Part shown: positions 61,201-64,000 of the stretch, in pieces | How positions within the stretch are numbered: position 1 is the stretch's first letter | How the letters are laid out: each line of letters starts with the position of its first letter | Source: Spinacia oleracea | Lineage: Eukaryota > Streptophyta > Magnoliopsida > Caryophyllales > Amaranthaceae | DNA: 64,000 nt | Direction: 5' to 3' | Assembly: GCF_020520425.1 (NCBI RefSeq) | Contig: NC_079491.1 | Location: 6,311,143-6,375,142, forward strand | Program-made: the position numbers and the translations under genes | The notes under the pieces: generated by a model | What the model was told of the DNA's origin: nothing | What the model saw: only the letters and a program-made list of their open reading frames with translations | The model's database searches: none

Positions 61201-61951
61201 AGCGTCCATTGCTTTGTGCGTGCAAGTTATATGAGCGAGTCGCATAAAAATTAAAAATTTATATTCAAAATTAATGACAAATTAATAAATAATATTAATT
61301 TCATAATTTTAGGGCGAAAAATCGAAAATTTATTATTTAATTGATTTCCGATTAACATGGATTCAAGTCTAGGTCATAAAAATTTAAAATTTAACATAAA
61401 TTTACAATTTTTATGGTGGTTTTTAATCATAGGTATCTAATTAAATTATAACTAATTATGAAAATCAAATTAATTCTAAATTATTCCAATTTTCAACAAA
61501 TTAATCATAATTACAAATTAGATTGCATAATTAACAAGGCTAGGCATTCAAACTTGTTAAACATATACAGTAGGTCAATCAAAAATTCAAGATTTATCAA
61601 CAAGAATCGCAAATATTTAATTTAACATCTTAAATTTACGAAATTTTGCATTCGAAAAACTAAAACATCCGAAAAGTCATAGTTAGGCTTCGAATTTGAG
61701 AATTCTGGGTTCGGCCGAAAAATACTTATTTTTGTCAAAATTTTAGAATGCCTTTTACATGCGGAATTGACACGAAAATCACTCGATTTGGATGAGTAAC
61801 GAAGAAACTGCCGAAAAACTGCGTACGTATAATTAAATAAACGCAATTTGCAATTAATTAACAATTACGAAAATTAATCACCCCTTTTAATTCTTGCAAA
61901 TTTGTAATATTTAACCATGTTTATGCAATTTAGATTATGAAAATAATAAGA

Positions 61952-61965
61952 GGCTCGTGATACCA
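61952..61965 (-). other. Primer-binding site (initiator Met-tRNA)
   Basis: TGGTATCACGAGCC on the minus strand, one base after the 5' LTR end. The first eight bases, TGGTATCA, are the usual plant copia PBS; the usual continuation is GAGC, here CGAGC. Confidence 0.85.
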
Positions 61966-61966
61966 C

Positions 61967-63362
61967 TGTTAGGTTATGATACATATGACAATTCATAAAT
62001 CATGCGGAAAAACCATAAAGCCAGGAAAGCATATTATTTACACATAATCATTTAGCATAGTTTAGATGCATACACTTTGTTGCGTGCCCTCCCTAGCTGC
62101 GCCCGAACCGAACAAGAACAAGTCTTTAGGACTCCAAGTGTCGTCCCTCCGTAGATAGTCCACAGCACGTCCGGATCCGCCTTAAGCTTGACCAACTAGG
62201 ATCGCCCTTAAGGTACTTAGAATTTTCGGCTAATGTAGGCAATTGTATGACTGAATTTTTGCTCTCAAAAATCACTTTGAATACTTGAATGCTCTCTTTA
62301 AAATAATGACCCTAGGCCTTTATTTATAGAGGTATGGAAAGGGAATTGTAATCCTATTAGGATACGAATTAATTAAACTAGAATCCTAATAGAATTCTTA
62401 TTTAATTAATTCATCCTTTTAGGTTTAGGAATTTAATCATATGTCGAAACCTGATAGCTTTAGGATTCGTATAGCACACAAACACACACACGCACGCACA
62501 GCAGCCCACGAGGGGCGCCATGCGCGCGCGCAGCCCGCGAGCTCGCAGCCCATTGCCACGAGGCCCACACGCTGCCGCAGCGTTGGCGCGCGCTGGGCCT
62601 GCCTTGCGGTGGGCCTGGCGCAGCCTTGGCTGGTGCGTTGTGGCGCGCTGGCTTGCTGGGCGATGGCCCGGCTTCGTGCTGGGCCTTCGTCTGGCAGGCC
62701 TCGTCCGATGCTAATTCGTACGATACGCTTCCGATTAATTTCCCGATTCCGGAATTCATTTCCGATACGAACAATATTTAATATTTCCGATTCCGGAATT
62801 AATTTCCGTTTCGAACAAATATTTAATATTTCCGTTTCCGGAATTATTTTCCGATTTCGATAATATTTCCGATTCTGACAATATTTCCGTTTCCGGCAAT
62901 ATTTCCGATTCCGGCAATATTTCCATTTCCGATAATATTTTCCGATACGTACCATGTTTCCGTTTCCGGCAACATCTACGACTTGGATAATATTTATATT
63001 TCCGATACGATCCATATTTCCGTTTCCGGCAATATCATCGTTTCCGGAGTATTCATTTCTTGCCTGTGACGATCTCAGCTCCCACTGAAACCAAGATCCG
63101 TCGATTCCGAATATCCATAGATGGAGTATTTAATGCCATTAAATACTTGATCCGTTTACGTACTATTTGTGTGACCCTACGGGTTCAGTCAAGAGTAAGC
63201 TGTGGATTAATATCATTAATTCCACTTGAACTGAAGCGGCCTCTAGCTAGGCATCCAGCTCACTTGATCTCACTGAATTATTAACTTGTTAATTAATACT
63301 GAACCGCACTTATTAGACTTAACATAGAATGCATACTTGGACCAAGGGCACTATTTCCTTCA
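61967..63362 (-). repeat. 5' LTR of the copia element (right copy)
   Basis: 1396 bp. Transcription would start here and run toward lower coordinates; the TATA-like element is at 62328-62321. It has one copy of the CpG-rich unit where the left LTR has two, and one extra 15-bp TTTCCG unit near 62952. Confidence 0.92.
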
Positions 63363-63366
63363 AAAC

Positions 63367-63926
63367 CCTAGCCCCCATTGAAATTTTTGAGGGGCTTCCA
63401 TCAGTTTTTACCGGTGGAAAGCCCCAATTACTTTAATTTCTTGTGTTGTTTCCTTTAATTTTTGTTTTTGTAGGTTTAATAATGCTTCCTCCTTTAGAGA
63501 GGAACGTTTCTCCCTTGAAAGAGAGGGTTTTTTTCTCCTTGCTTTTCGAAAGGTTTTCTGCTTGTGTGTTGGTATCGAGTCGATGGGTGTTATTTTGTAT
63601 TTCATGGTGGAAATTGTGTAGTTTCTATGATGTATGCACTTTGAAGATCAAGATCAATCCGGGATATGAAGCAGATTCATTTTTCAAGATGACTATAACG
63701 TTTAACGAGGTCCTCCATACAACGAAAAGATGCTTTGACATCGAAGTTTTTTCATGGCTACACATATACCATGATTTCGGAGCCGTTCTTCTGTATTTGT
63801 TCATTTAGTTATTTGAAAAAAAGAATTTGTTATTATATTTTAGATTTGTTCTTGTTCTTGTTTAGGGGAAATTTTGATGGTAGATGTCGTATGGCTTTAT
63901 TTGAATGAAAATTTTCCTTAACCCGT

Positions 63927-63930
<4 letters not shown>
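63367..63930. other. Right flank of the copia element
   Basis: Starts CCTAGCCCCC; contains a hairpin-like pair GGGGCTTCCA and TGGAAAGCCCC near 63391-63426. A 121-codon frame (63443-63808) has no recognisable domain. Not assigned. Confidence 0.4.

Positions 63931-64000
<70 letters not shown>
63931..64000. repeat. (AT)n microsatellite to the window end
   Basis: At least 35 uninterrupted TA units; continues beyond the window. Confidence 0.95.

Larger units (their letters stand above)
52995..63362 (-). mobile_element. Ty1/copia-type LTR retrotransposon, coding region dead
   Basis: Two direct LTRs (52995-54408, 61967-63362) enclose 7.56 kb. Orientation is minus: next to the right LTR is a primer-binding site matching initiator Met-tRNA (TGGTATCACGAGCC read on the minus strand), and next to the left LTR is a polypurine tract (CAAGTGGGAGAC). 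LTRs run TG to CA (TGAAGGAAATAG start on the minus strand). The only protein relic I recognise is a copia RT piece at 56684-56896. A GC-rich island lies at 60540-61200. The flanks share AAAC (52991-52994, 63363-63366), a weak TSD. No intact gag or pol is present. Confidence 0.9.

Noticed and set aside
60570..61254. Overlapping Ala/Arg/Cys-rich frames on both strands
   Set aside because: Due to stop-codon scarcity in GC-rich repeats; no domain or codon pattern of a real gene.
63443..63808. 121-codon frame after the copia element
   Set aside because: No known domain, no conserved motif, weak start context; not enough to call a gene.

Overview
This is plant nuclear DNA: AT-rich, with multi-exon genes, GT-AG introns and many transposons of classic plant types. 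Gene content and repeat style (Stowaway, Tourist and Mutator-type MITEs, Helitrons, a Ty1/copia element, a tRNA-derived SINE, frequent TACTCCGTA motifs) suggest a eudicot. My guess is Caryophyllales/Amaranthaceae (spinach, beet or quinoa kind), but this is inference and not proven here.

Layout. 1-4365: first exon of a tryptophan aminotransferase-related (TAR) gene on the minus strand at 4084-4365; I find no later exon in the 4.1 kb before the window edge. 4.9-15.4 kb: gene-free, packed with nested or adjacent DNA transposons, many with clean target-site duplications (TSDs), and one SINE. 15.4-20.5 kb: a complete four-exon raffinose synthase gene (minus strand, 780 aa) with a CACTA MITE in intron 2. 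21.9-27.0 kb: a ten-exon OCRE/G-patch protein gene (plus strand, 466 aa), divergent from raffinose synthase and carrying Tourist-like MITEs and a SINE-like piece in its introns. 27.6-37.9 kb: a fourteen-exon FIP37/WTAP gene of the m6A RNA methylation complex (minus strand, 349 aa), convergent with the G-patch gene. 38-44.6 kb: intergenic, with a 5'-truncated LINE flanked by a perfect 16-bp TSD, a hAT element with a perfect 8-bp TSD, and Helitrons. 44.6-48.6 kb: a tandem pair of GH28 polygalacturonase genes; the first is reduced to promoter plus exon 1, the second is intact (three exons, 421 aa). 49.9-52.9 kb: a cluster of non-autonomous Helitrons and a Stowaway. 53.0-63.4 kb: a Ty1/copia-type LTR retrotransposon on the minus strand with almost identical 1.4-kb LTRs but no intact coding frame inside. 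The window ends in an (AT)n microsatellite.

The genes do not form a pathway. TAR enzymes act in auxin synthesis, raffinose synthase makes raffinose-family sugars, the G-patch protein and FIP37 are nuclear RNA-processing factors, and the polygalacturonase acts on wall pectin. The most unusual material is in the repeats: a Helitron family with a tRNA-like Pol III promoter module in a fixed antisense position near its 5' end; a young LTR element with dead coding sequence; a polygalacturonase duplicate whose left edge lies next to a Helitron 3' terminus; and an octamer recurring ten times.
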